Source of the DNA: Ciona savignyi
Taxonomy: Eukaryota > Chordata > Ascidiacea > Phlebobranchia > Cionidae
Assembly: GCA_000149265.1 (NCBI GenBank)
Contig: CH003077.1
Span: forward strand, 282,677-346,676
Reading direction: 5' to 3'
Length of the DNA stretch: 64,000 nt
Translations under genes and position numbers: made by a program
Notes under the pieces: model-generated
Database searches by the model: none
Seen by the model: the letters and a program-made list of their open reading frames with translations, nothing else
What the model was told of the DNA's origin: nothing
Part shown: positions 1 to 11,491 of the stretch, one piece after another
How the letters are laid out: each line of letters starts with the position of its first letter
Numbering within the stretch: the first letter of the stretch is position 1

Positions 1-358
1 TTTATTACCTGGAAAAAAATGAACAAACTAAACTAAACTGAAAGCATTTGAGCAAATTGTTTGAACTGAGTAGTATAATCAAAATAATTTAAAGACTGTA
101 TATACACTTATCCTTAATTTGTCAAACCCAGAAACATATTATCCTTTTATCTTTTATGTCCCATAAAAAAGTCCCCAAAAAACTTAAAAATATGTCGTGT
201 GATTTTAAAAGAATTTTTTGTTAAAATTGGCAATGTACTGAGTTAGTACGGTCATGTGTCAAACCCTTTAACATATGACGAGTTAAAAACATTTGTTATA
301 ATGTCGTTAGTAAGTAACGCATACATTCATAGAGATCACCCCCCTCCCATCATCCAAG

Positions 359-3300
359 AACACCTCAATATCCCCGCGGAGGCCAAGCGGCAAAGTATCT
401 GCCACAAGAGGTAAATTTGGTTAAAAAGCAGGGAGCTATATAACCTGGGTTATGGTTGTGTGGCCATATGGTATAATGCGACACATGTACTAAATTACAC
501 ACAAAAACAGTTTAAGACTATCAAGGGTTCGAAAATAATTCTGACAAAAAAACTTATTTATATTTAATGTTGTTTCCCATTTTTTATGTCGATTTCATTG
601 TTGCATTTAATAGTCTATTGACGTATTACAGATAGACTTGTTGGGCCTCAGTTTAACTGTTGTAATCCAACTGTTGGCACAGTGTAAACAATAACCTGTG
701 TTATAGCCCGCTAAATTTTCTTATGTTATAATCCCCTGCACTTTCCCACACTTCGGATATAGATACATGATGTATCTACGAAAAGTGTAAATGAAGAGCC
801 AACATGTTCAATTTTTTGGCCGCACTCCCAGACTTTTTCAAAACTTGGCGCCTATGCATACATCCCACATACTATACCACTATATTGTATAGCAGGGGTG
901 CTCACACTTTTTCAGCATGCGAGCTACTTTTTAAATGACCGAGTCAAAGTTTTGCTGTACTTAGAGCCGTTGTTTGATTTGATTGGTCACCCGAACGGCA
1001 ACATTCAGTTGTCATCTGAATGGCTGCCCTGTATATCAATCAAGTGACGGCATTGAAGCTAGAATGATATTTTTTTAATTAGGGCTGCGAAAAATTAACG
1101 GTTAACCACGGTTAACCGTTTTTATGGTTAACCGTCACGTCAAATTTTAACCGTTTAACCGTTTTTTAACGTTACTTTACCGCCCACATTTAATCGGGCG
1201 TAATTGCGTTTTAATAATCTTCAAATATACATAACTCCATTCACACGTGGATTGTTTGATTGTCAACGTAATATGCGCACCATTCACACGTCGATTTTTT
1301 GATTGTCAACGTAATATAAGCAACCATTCACACGTTGATTGTTTGATTTTTAACTCAATATTACGCATTACAATCAAAGTAATACTATGTGTCTTAAGGT
1401 GACGTTTAAAAACTATAAAGTAACGCATAAATAAGACCCGATAATCACGCGCGTTATTTCTTTGCTGCCCTTTACGGCTGCCTGAACTTTTTTTGTCAAA
1501 AACGGTGCCGATTTGATGGTAGTTTAAAGAAAATCGGTTAACGGTTAACCGATTATTTTTACATCAGTTAACTGTTTTTTAAATTAACCGTTAATTCGCA
1601 GCCATATTTTTAATGTCACGCCGCGATCGACCAGTACCACCTTCGCGATCAACCGGTAGATCGCGATCGACTTAATGAGCACCCATGTTGTATAGTATGT
1701 AGAATGTTCTATCGGATCCTATACAACTGTGCCCTGACATTAGTTTCAAATATTCATTTCCACAGGGACTGGTCCCTCACCCCCTCGTCGTAGCGCACAC
1801 TCACCCAGGAAAAGTGGAGGGAAACCCCCCAAATCCCCGTACTTGGATCGGATCCAAGTACGCGATTGGCTGGAATCGCCGGAGCATGAAAAGTTAACGA
1901 AGAGCGTGAAACAACTCCCGACGTTCGACGAGCTCATGCAGAGAGAGCAGGAGAAGGAATACAACAAGAGGAACATCAAACGCGAGGTGGATGTGGACCT
2001 CATCCCAACCTCTGATAAAGAAATGCCTCTCAAATCTTTGGATGAAAATTATGGAAGGAAATCAGACTATTTCGGCCAAAACGCTGAAAAACCAAGAACT
2101 AGTTCCACGAGAAAAGTAGAGGATTCAACACCTAGTGGTGATATATTGAATCGGATTACGGAATACTCTTCGATTCGGCCGGAAGTGGCATCCAATGATT
2201 CTTACCAGGATGCAAATTTGACGAGCGGCGCTTCAATTGCATCCACAGGACAACGGAGATCTTCAAGTGATATTGGCATCCAGAGGAGGATAATTAATGA
2301 AGGGGATGTGGTTAAAGAGCAAGATGCGGGCAAAGAGCAAGATGCGGGCAAAGAGCACGATTTATCAAAGAGGAGCACACAAAATCGTGTTCCACTAACT
2401 CTACAGGAATTCCAGCAACTTGGAGATGATGCACAGCGTAAGATGGTGCGACAGATATTAAGCTGGTTCAAACATAAAAAGCAAGGCAGTCGTAGCGTCA
2501 GCAGATCTCAGAATCGATCGGCGAAAGAAAACAAATCCTCAAGCGATCGTACGACCGACGATATCACCACGCAGGCTGTGTGCGGCAGCGATAGCACGGA
2601 GTATTGTGATCTTCCCTCCTCCCGACCAACATCCGCTGCTCCTAAGGACTCGACGGTGGAGCGACTCTTTGGGATAGATGAATCAAGAGCGGAGACCATC
2701 ATGAAGAGACTGATGGATAAAATTGAGCGACAGAAGTCAACGGAAGATCCACAGAGAACGCACCATGCGAGGTGAGTGTTTTAAAAGTCCAAAATACTAA
2801 CCCAATCCTGGCATGGAAGGGGTAGTTTGCTGATTGTCATACTAACGCAGGTGGTTTTTTGTTAGTACACTAGGTTTCAAGTTTGATTTTTTAATTTACA
2901 TTATACAAGGTGGTTGTTTTAAAATATCTTCAACTAACCCAGTGGTTCCCAAAGTGGGGAAAGAAGTGTAGACCTATTTTTTGCTGTTAGGAACATTGAT
3001 TTTGTGGTTGTGATCGTTTAATTTAGTTAACTAACCCAATCTTGGCGTGTAAGGAATAATCTGCCGACTGTCATACTAACTGAAGTAATATTATGTTAGT
3101 GTATGAGAGGAGGGTTTATGCGTTACATGAATTCAACCGATTATTTTGGTAGATTTGTGTCTCACCTTTCAGCGGATGGGTTGTAGAATCAATACTGGTC
3201 GCTAGCAAGTCGGTTGTGTCCTTGGGAAAGGCACTTAACGGACATTTCCTGTACCCAGTGGATTAATGGGTTCTCCTAAATTGAAGGAACGTGTGAATCA

Positions 3301-6300
3301 TATACAACACATTGTAACAGATCCGGTAACCCGACGATGGGCACAACGTATAATCTGACGAATGTTCGTGTGTTAACCCCCCTTTAGTTTCCTTCACGCA
3401 GATAAACATGAATGTGGTGTAATATTTCTGTAAAAATATCCTTATACCAACTACTTATATGCCAAATCCATGATTACAATTCCATTCAAACCCTCGTTGC
3501 TTGGATTTCCACTTGAATCTATACTCACCACAGGAGTCCGGCATCATCAAGTACTCCACAGCGCCACCATGCGGCCATGATACCACCGGAAGCGAGCTCA
3601 ATCGCATCCACCGACACTGATGCAAAGACCGTGCGTTTCGTCAAATTAAGAACGGATAAGAAGCATGCTGGTCATAAGAAAAAAAAGGTAAGTCTCTAGT
3701 TGGTGCTAGGATAGGGTGAAAAACGTAATTCTAACTTTAATGTTTATTTATTATTCAATGACTGCACTAATGAGTCTGTCTTTAAAGTATGCTCTGATAT
3801 TGTGTTGTTTCGGATATGTCAAAGCATGCTTACCATTTAATGTGTAAGTTTAATATTTATTGAATTAAACAACATAATATCACAGTATATCAAAGCAATC
3901 TGTAATTATTATGGTGTATTAATATGAAAATAAATGTAAAATTGATGTTTTTAAAAGGATTCTATTCTCAGCAAGCTGGCTGGTAAACAAAGTTTTGGAT
4001 TTCCTAACTAAACTGTGATTTTTATATTATAGATCAAGATAAAATAAACATTTATTGGGTTATACATTGTACACTATGTACAGTTTAATAGCTTTGATGT
4101 CTGATCTCAGGGATTCCTTGTGTCTTCTCAGGAATATAATAGTGTATGTTCAAGTTTCTGTCTAACAATGCTTCCTGTGTGTACTTTTTTGGTGTGGTAA
4201 AAAAACAATGATTGTTTAAATCCCCCAGGTGACTTATGTGGAAGAGGTATCCAGTAGTGAACCATCGGTGATACATGTAAAGCGTCGGCACAAGAAGTAT
4301 GATGACAAAACCCCACAACGATTGGTTCTCCATGATAGGTAGATGAGTTCCTCATTCACTACAAGTAACAAGGAAATATATGTTTATTTCTGTGGATCGC
4401 AAAAAGCAAGAAACGTTACCACACAGACAATTAACAATTTACCTTGTGCAGACTGTCACGTTACCGGGACTATTGCAGTGTGTTATGTTATGTATGATTC
4501 ACACGTTCTTTCAATTTAGTAAAATCCATTAATCCGCTGGGTTCAGAAAAAGTCCGTAAAGTGCCTTGCCCAAGGACACAACCAACTAGCTAGCAACCAG
4601 TTTCGCAACTTAACCTTTCGATTGAAAGACGACGCACTTAACCGCTAGACCAACCGGCCGGACGTACCTCGACTAAGGACACAACTGACTCGCTAGCGAC
4701 CAGTTTCGTATCTGCAACCCTTCGCCTGATGGTCCAACTCTAAATGATTCATCCAACTTGTCAAACACCTCAGATCGATCCAGACTGCTTCCCCGGACCC
4801 ACGAGGAGCCAGGACCATGATGAAGAGTGATGCAGGTACCAACATCCCATCCCCATCCAGGAAGAGCAAAACACCAAGGAAATCGAGAGCCGTGCAAACA
4901 TGTTCACCTGGTGAGTGGGTTTCTTGTGGTAACTTGGATATCTTGGTATTTTTATTGTTTTTATTTTATTTACGGCTACACGATCCAGGCTTAAACCTTA
5001 ACTTAATAAAATACAAATCAACTACTTTAAGTACTGGGGTGGGGATTTAAAACACTGCAAAATAACTTACAAAAAACACACCTACCTACTGAATAAATGA
5101 CAGATCCATTTAAAATTGCGCGGTGGTGGTGCTAAATCTAAGTTTGCTCACATTTGGAAACTTGCCCAAAAACACCGCCGACTAGCTAGTGACATTTTCA
5201 ATTTTGTACCCTTTTGGCTGAAAGACGACGTACCGGTACTTACCCACCAAGCTATTTGGATAGAGTGCTTTCCTGCGGAGGCTTAGATATCTTGGTTTGG
5301 GTTTATTGCAATGTGTTGTGAATGGTTAAAATGTTTATTTAGTTTTAGAAAAACCTTTTATACCATCAATGGGAAAAGCCGAAATGGTTTTCTATGATAA
5401 AATTCTTTGAAATGTAAAACCACACAAAGCTTACCATCACGGCGCAGTTTTGCCTCCTTTACACCCGTAATATTGACTAAATTTATACATATTTATAATT
5501 CAACTAAAAAACTTTGTACAATTTTGAAACCTCAACTATAAGCACATTTTACCATGATGTCCCACTTTAGCACCGCTGGCCAAAGTGGCAAAAAGTTTTC
5601 ACCGTTGTAGGTTATTATCAACTTCAATAATTGCATTGATTTAATGAGAACTTGGTATCCACAGAGCATGGGGAATCATTGGATGACACTGTTACCATGG
5701 AACCTGTGGATGAAGATAAAGAAAATAAAGGTCGGTGTTGGTTGGGTTGGTTGGGGGGTATATAAGGAGGTGCTGGTAGTATAATGAGGATTTGTATATT
5801 GCGGCATCTTTATATGGGAAGTGTGGCCAAATGAGTTGGAAGAACACTCATCGTATAAGACATGGTGCTCTGAAACAATTGGCTTCTAGGGGGAAGCCAA
5901 CTTTTTGATGCAAAAGGATAAAAACATTATTTACAGATAAATATATGTGCTTCCTGATTAATCTGAGACAATTCTGCTCTTTAAATTGACAGAGATAATT
6001 TAGAGACAATGCATGCATGTTAAATAGGTGGGTGATATATAGGGGGTTAACATAAATAGTCATGGTAAACCTAATGCTCAAAGTCTGCTCTACACGCTTG
6101 CACTATGTCAGACCGCTCAATTCTGAAATATTCTATTTTTAAATTTTAGAAATAATATATTTCCTGCAGTAGATACTCTGTCTCACCGTGAGAATTCCAA
6201 AGAAAAATCTCGATTTTCAAGTTTCTACATCGACCTTGATGCCAAACCTAAAAAACCAGCACCAGATCAAAATAAAGGTGGGAAAAAGATAACTTGTTTT

Positions 6301-9300
6301 CTTAAATAAAGGTTTAAGTAATTGGTTCTGTAACATCTATGTGGAAACTTAAGGCCAATGCATAAGGCAAGATCTAATGGGCAAACGCTAAACAAATAGG
6401 GTTACTGATTGCTGTACAAAGTTATAATGCTAGGAGTTCAAATTGTATTTGGCACCATAGGTGTACAGTTAGTGTTGTCAGGCGGTACATCCATTTTCTT
6501 TAAATTTCAACTTTAAAGTGAATTGAAGTTAAAATAACTTGATTTAAACTAAAACTCAAACATTATACCCAATCTATTATGTACATTTTATCAAGATAGT
6601 GACTAGCACCGTTAACAAAGCAATGTTACTTCTTTAGTTAAAACCCAGTGTTGAAACATATGGTTTAACTTAACTATGGTCAAAGCTAGGATTGGTTCCT
6701 AAATTTTGTATTTCCCCAGCTACAGTGAAAAGACCGAAAAGTGTTGCCTGGTACGAACCGTATCAATACCAACCCATGTGGGCGGATACACCAAGCAGGA
6801 ACACAGGTCAGTGTTAATCTTTGTAGGTGGGTTGAAGTGTATGGCTCTTCAAAGCATTATGAATAGGATTGTAAGATAGTGCAAAGTCCATACAGCCGAT
6901 ATGGTCTATCTAACTGCTACCCATACTCTACCATTCTTATTAATCATGTCAACTTAGCACTAACACTAAACTTGCACTGGGGCTTAGATTAGTTTATCTA
7001 CCATATATAGTGTATACACACATGTACAGTCAAATCTCCTTACTATGCCACCTATCACGACCAAGGTAATCATTTTCAGATTTTTTCAGAGTTTATTTAC
7101 ACTTGTTAAAAATTATGAATAAAATAATGAAAAGTACTATATTTGGTACTAGTGTTATTTTGATATTCAAAAATAAAAGCAAAAAAAACTAGGAAATAAT
7201 AATCATTATTGCAGACATGGCTGTAAAATCCATGTTTATAATACAGATTACATTAACGGTAATAATAAATCGTTTAAAATCATCAAAATTAAAATTGTGA
7301 CTTTTTAGAATGATGGTTAAAGTACTATATTTGGAATTCGTGTTATTTCGATAAGAAGAAAAGAATAAATTGTTTAAAATCATCGAAATTAAAATTCTGA
7401 CTTTGTGTGTTCACAGAGCGAGAGCGACCAGGTTTGGTACGGATGACTCTGCAAGAAGCGTTGCTGAGTCAGCATCCTAGGTTCGTGACCAACATGAAAC
7501 AGCGTCAACGTAAGATCACAATCAACGCGGAGGAAAGAGCGATGCAGGAGGTGGGTTATTGAATTCAAGATATGTAGGATTCAACAGGGGCGAAGCCCTA
7601 CCCTACGTTGCCAACCCTGTGTTGGCGAATTTGAGCTGCTCCACGTAAAAATATTTGCAAATTTGTTAAAACATTAAAAATCAGCTCCCATGGGGGGGAT
7701 GTTGTAACATGGTGATGATGGGTTCAGCATGAGTTGATTAATATTCGAAACTGTATATTTGTCTAAGGCAGTTGTTTTCCGTCAGTTTAATAACATTTAT
7801 GCAGCAGCTAGAAAAACAACTATTTTTGTTTGTTTTTAGCATTGTATTTAGCTGTATAAATACACAGTTTTCTTTTTGTGTTTTTAAGCTATATAGGTCA
7901 CAGCAGAAACCAGATCTTTAAACCATATGTCTATTACATCCATATGGAATATACTTTGCAAAATATTCAATTAATACTATCTATAGTATTATCTATATTT
8001 TATTTCGTATAAGTTTAAGTTTTTACAATGAAAGTGAGTGTGATATACACCTGACATATTTGTAAGCCAACTAATGCATTACTTACCTTACTTTCGGAGA
8101 CTTTTCTTATTAATAAATGAACAAACTATCACACTATAGCACCCTTTAACAAATGCCATTCTTATAAGAATGTAGGTTTTTCAAATCACAAAGAAATACA
8201 TAGGTATTTCTTATTTCTATTTCTTTTAAAGTTTGCATCATATTTTTTCGGTAAATTGTAATTTTTCCTCAGATATGGGCTGAAGAGAGAGAAAGGCTGT
8301 TTGGAAATAACAAAGAAAAAACATCTGGGAAAAGAAAAAGCACAAGTTTGTTACAAACTTAGATTACTTTTCTTTTATTAACTTAAAAAAATTGTATATA
8401 TTTCTTAGTGTGATATATTTTAAGGCATTATGTTCTTATGCTTTGTTTATTATTTTAACGTTATCTGTGGAAATATTGAGTAAACAATAAGAGTTTCCCC
8501 AATTTAAAAATAAGTTTCCAAAAATCCAGTTCAAAAGACTTTATTTCAACCCTTTGAAAATCAGCTTTAAACCGGACCTGACCTACCCTTATCTCATTCC
8601 AAAACTAACCCTAACTTTAACCCCCCAACCCTTGCCCAACTCGCACCCCAGTAGAATAACTTTCTCTTTTGTGTGTAGTTTTCCCATTCCTTACCTTTAG
8701 TTCTCCCAAGTGACAATTCCGTAGTTTCAAAGTTTCAAAGTTCCAAAACCCATAGATTGTAAACCATTCAGATTTGCAACTTTTTAGATCAGTGGTTCTT
8801 AAACTTTTGTAGACGTGCCCCCTTGACTTTTGACATTTATGCTCACGCACTCAATAATCAAATTCACAAAAATAATAATTTATTTGCCATTTTCCTGCTT
8901 AGTGTGAAGGAAGATCTGCTTTTCATTAATACGTCACTGTCATGCTCCCCCCTTGTGAGGCTTTCACGTCCACCAAGACAGTTACGTTCACCCGTGTTTA
9001 AAAATCCCTGCTTTAAACCGTTTCCCTAAACTCCCCCCGAGTAACAATTCAATTCCACCACCAGCTGCACATCCTGTCCAAAACCCATAGATTGTAAACC
9101 ATTCGGATTTGCAACTTTTTATAGCAGTGGTTCTTAAATTTTGTGGTCACATCCCCCTTGACGTTTGTCATTCATGCTCATGCCTTACCTAGCCTCAAAA
9201 ATTGCTAAGTTTGAAGGATACAACTGTTTTTTTGGGAAACTAGTCGTTTATTTCGAGGCTTTGTTGAAGACAACGAACATCAAAGATCTGCTGCGTTTGT

Positions 9301-10441
9301 TAGACCAATCTTTCACTCTTATGCTCGTGCCCCCTTGTTAAGCTTTCACACTACTCAAGGGGGCATCCCCTAATTTAAGAATCCCTGCTTTAAACAGTTT
9401 ATTCCCCACCAGCTGCACAACCTTCATTTAGTGTTCACTTCCCCCCCAAGTAACAATTCCACCACCAGCTGCACCTCCTGTCCGCCGCCGAGTCGAGATG
9501 ACTCGGAAACAAATCGTGGCGGAAACTCGTGAGAAGTACCAACAACTTCCCGAGGTCGTCAGTAGGAAGAGAGATGAAGAACGGAAGAGGAAATACGCGA
9601 CCAATCGGCACAAAGCTCTCGTGTACAAGAAGGTTAATATTAAACTTTATTAGTTTGTTGGATGGAAAGTTGATTTTTACACAAAATCCTGTGTTTTGAA
9701 TAGAATACTCATTATAATCTACAGTGGAAAGCACACATAGTGTTATAACAGGGCAACACTAAAAGTTTTTTTTCTCTAGTCGGGTTTTATTTGAGATATA
9801 AAAACTGTTAATTGACAAGTACAACATATCTTAATCTGACTTAAGAATTATATAAACAATATTTTAGCAAAATGGCCATGTAATGACAGAAAAAATTAAC
9901 AGATAACCATTTTAAAATCCTGCTTTTAAAACGGCCCTAAGATTTTTTTGATTTTTTCCGCAAGACTTAAAAGACTCCTTAAGTACTGGGTCTCACTTTT
10001 TTATTCACTTATTTCAAGGCTGCTAACTGAGTAAATGCAAACTATACTTGTGTCAGGTTTATTGGTCACATGTTTTTATTTTTATCCTATGTCAAGCCAT
10101 GTATACGGCTGATGTGTTTTAAGTACTGTAGTTTTGACGTTTTTCACTCCTTCTTTTTAAACTTGCAAATTTTCTTTATTACCATAAAGAGAAAGCAAAA
10201 AAAAGTGATTTACCAAATTAAAGGAACATGTCTATCACACATGACACACTGCAATAGCTCGGGTAACCCGACGATGGGCGCGAGGTGATCTGACGATTGC
10301 CCGTGTGGTAACCCCCTTGGTTTTCCCATTCACGGGGATAAACATGGATATCCCATCCTATCTAAATTTTGTTTCGATTTAACATATTTTTTGTTACAGA
10401 AAGTCCAGAACCAAGTCCTGCGTCGATGCTTTGGAAATTAG
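359..10441 (+). CDS. ALMS-motif centrosomal protein (ALMS1/CEP295/C10orf90 family), 3' part of gene
   Basis: Twelve exons join in phase: 359-410, 1766-2771, 3534-3687, 4229-4338, 4774-4910, 5665-5730, 6170-6277, 6720-6806, 7417-7550, 8273-8345, 9469-9632, 10400-10441 (stop), giving about 710 C-terminal residues. No start codon is visible, so the gene begins upstream of the window; exon 359-410 is the least certain. Most of the protein is low-complexity, Ser/Lys-rich and charged, with a short EQDAGK-type repeat near 2316-2360. The last four exons carry the identifying part: MTLQEALLSQHPRFV in 7417-7550, then REKYQQLPEV and a Lys/Arg-rich tail ending LRRCFGN. This two-part pattern is the ALMS motif found at the C-terminus of ALMS1, CEP295 and C10orf90, proteins of centrosomes and basal bodies. 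Which of the three it is orthologous to cannot be decided here; a WYEP-containing stretch before the motif slightly favours ALMS1. Reading through the donor at 8346 would give a shorter end (stop at 8359-8361). Confidence 0.8.
453..536 (+). repeat. tRNA-like SINE, family 2 (degenerate)
   Basis: The sequence resembles a tRNA with A-box-like GTGTGGCCATATGGT and a B-box-like GGGTTCGAAAA end. Related copies lie at 11309-11402, 20440-20535, 21640-21733 and 63545-63650. Confidence 0.5.
1080..1606. mobile_element. Second hAT-type element nested in the first
   Basis: Ends TAGGGCTGCGAA and TTCGCAGCCATA are inverted repeats, flanked by the 8-bp duplication TTTTTAAT at 1072-1079 and 1607-1614. The subterminal regions are rich in GGTTAACCG palindromes. 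It has no coding capacity and must be younger than its host element. Confidence 0.85.
1237..1370 (+). repeat. Three tandem copies of a ~43-bp unit inside the nested hAT element
   Basis: CCATTCACACGT followed by ATTGTTTGATT and a GTCAACGTAATAT-like tail begins at about 1237, 1280 and 1323. The copies differ by point changes. Confidence 0.7.
3138..3420 (+). repeat. tRNA-derived SINE, family 1
   Basis: Near full-length but diverged copy in an ALMS-gene intron. The family runs from a tRNA-like head (A box near TTAAGTGCGTCGCC, B box GGTTGCAGGTGCGAAAC) through TTGTGTCCTTGGGCAAGGCA and a GTAACCCGACGATGGGCGCG block to a tail reading GGGATAAACATGAATATCC. It is about 300 bp long. Confidence 0.8.
4459..4730 (-). 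repeat. SINE family 1, one copy plus a truncated second head
   Basis: Reverse-orientation copy to about 4661, followed by a second partial copy that again reads the GACACAACTGACTCGCTAGC segment. It ends about 45 bases before the exon at 4774. Confidence 0.75.
5153..5265 (-). repeat. SINE family 1, diverged fragment
   Basis: Only the head half is recognisable (CCGACTAGCTAGTGAC and the GACGACGTAC region). Confidence 0.6.
7264..7411 (+). repeat. Tandem duplication, period about 102 bp
   Basis: The segment AATAAATCGTTTAAAATCAT at 7264 recurs as AATAAATTGTTTAAAATCAT at about 7366, with the preceding TACTATATTTGG also repeated. The second copy runs into the acceptor of the ALMS-motif exon at 7417. 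Confidence 0.65.
8790..9010. mobile_element. hAT-type MITE, copy A
   Basis: Begins CAGTGGTTCTTAAAC and ends AAAATCCCTG. It lies at the same place in the duplicated unit as the copy at 9125-9387, so the insertion predates the duplication. No clean target duplication remains. Confidence 0.6.
9125..9387. mobile_element. hAT-type MITE, copy B
   Basis: Paralogue of 8790-9010 with the same start CAGTGGTTCTTAAAT and end AATCCCTG, inside the second copy of the triplicated segment. Confidence 0.6.
10200..10363 (+). repeat. SINE family 1, 3' half
   Basis: Carries the GGGTAACCCGACGATGGGCG block and the GGGATAAACATGGATATCCC tail. It ends about 37 bases before the last ALMS exon. Confidence 0.8.
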
Positions 10442-11084
10442 CGTGAATTTATTCTCAGTTTCGTAGCGTAATATTTGCTTTTATCATATAGTAAGGCAAA
10501 AATCCTAAAGCCGATAATACTGCAAGAATGCATTTGTAAGTAACTTTCTCAATTGAAAATGGAATTAGTATTATTGTGAAACGTTGTAACATATAGTCTA
10601 TTGGCTTCACGATTTTTGCTCAGATGATCCATATTGTATCTCTGGGAAATTGGTTGTCGATTTTATTTAATTTACTCCAGAATTATCTGTGAGTGTTTTG
10701 TTCCAGTTGCAGTGCTGTATGAAGTGTTTGTAGCTTTGTTATACACCTTTTATACTGTAGGTTGTAGACCAGAGAGAGTTATATACGAAATACACAAAGT
10801 TTATACAATGCTGTTGTGTTGTTGGTGGGAAATGTATATCACTGCTTGAAAGATGGTCAGATATCTAAACCAAATATTCTATCACTATATTGCAAACTAA
10901 CCTCACAAAAACAGCTGTCACTCAAAATCCTCACATAGAAGTCTTAAGATTTTATCAAAATTTAAAATTGAAGCTTGGATCTGCAACATAAAGTTAAAGC
11001 CCTTTATAAATTTTGAACTGATACCCCTTCGTACATTGGCAACTTTTTCCCAACAAAACAGCTAGAAGATGCACAATCAACGCC

Positions 11085-11090
11085 TTTATT
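11085..11090 (-). terminator. Candidate FUT8 poly(A) signal
   Basis: AATAAA on the minus strand, about 400 bases downstream of the FUT8 stop codon. Confidence 0.4.
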
Positions 11091-11308
11091 TCACAAAGCA
11101 CTATTACAAAACTTTACAGCTAAATGAGAACACCGGCGCGCAGCCTAGCACATGCTGCTTTTAATCAAACAAACATTGGGGATTCACCACCATTGTTACT
11201 CAGCAAAACACTCACTTAAACACCATGACTAAGAGGTTACCACTTGTCAGATCCGGCCGCCGATACAGATTATTTCAATTGGTTATACACCAAAATATTT
11301 CTCTGTGC

Positions 11309-11402
11309 TCGGTCGTGTGGCTAAATGGTTAACTCGTCCGATAAATATACCAACTCTATATAAAAACGATTTTAGGGGCGAGTCCATCACGGATTCGAAC
11401 CT
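11309..11402 (+). repeat. tRNA-like SINE, family 2
   Basis: A-box-like GTGTGGCTAAATGGTTAACT and B-box-like ACGGATTCGAACC, separated by an insert, so not a functional tRNA. Confidence 0.6.
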
Positions 11403-11491
11403 TGGCCTTGTAAAAAATTATTTCTCAAATAACAAAAATATTCTCACAAATGTAAAAAAATGCAAAGCATCAGCGGAATAGTCCAGTTGAC

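Larger units (their letters stand above)
893..1687. mobile_element. Non-autonomous hAT-type DNA transposon
   Basis: Terminal inverted repeats CAGGGGTGCTCA and TGAGCACCCATG are flanked by an exact 8-bp duplication TTGTATAG at 885-892 and 1688-1695. End sequence and duplication length are typical of hAT elements. No transposase frame is present. A second hAT element (1080-1606) is inserted inside it. Confidence 0.85.
8697..9482 (+). repeat. Triplicated intron segment that includes copies of an exon's 5' end
   Basis: A unit beginning CCCAAGTAACAATTCC, continuing into AAACCCATAGATTGTAAACC and a hAT end, occurs from about 8697 and 9035 and starts again at 9440. The second copy repeats the acceptor and first bases of the last-but-one ALMS exon (CACCACCAGCTGCACATCCT at 9057 against the functional site at 9468). 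Confidence 0.75.
10442..11491. other. Convergent intergenic region, ALMS gene to FUT8
   Basis: Both flanking genes end here. I see AT-rich 3' sequence, a family-2 SINE at 11309-11402 and a poly(A) signal for FUT8. The 71-codon open frame at 10634-10849 has no recognisable product. Confidence 0.6.
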
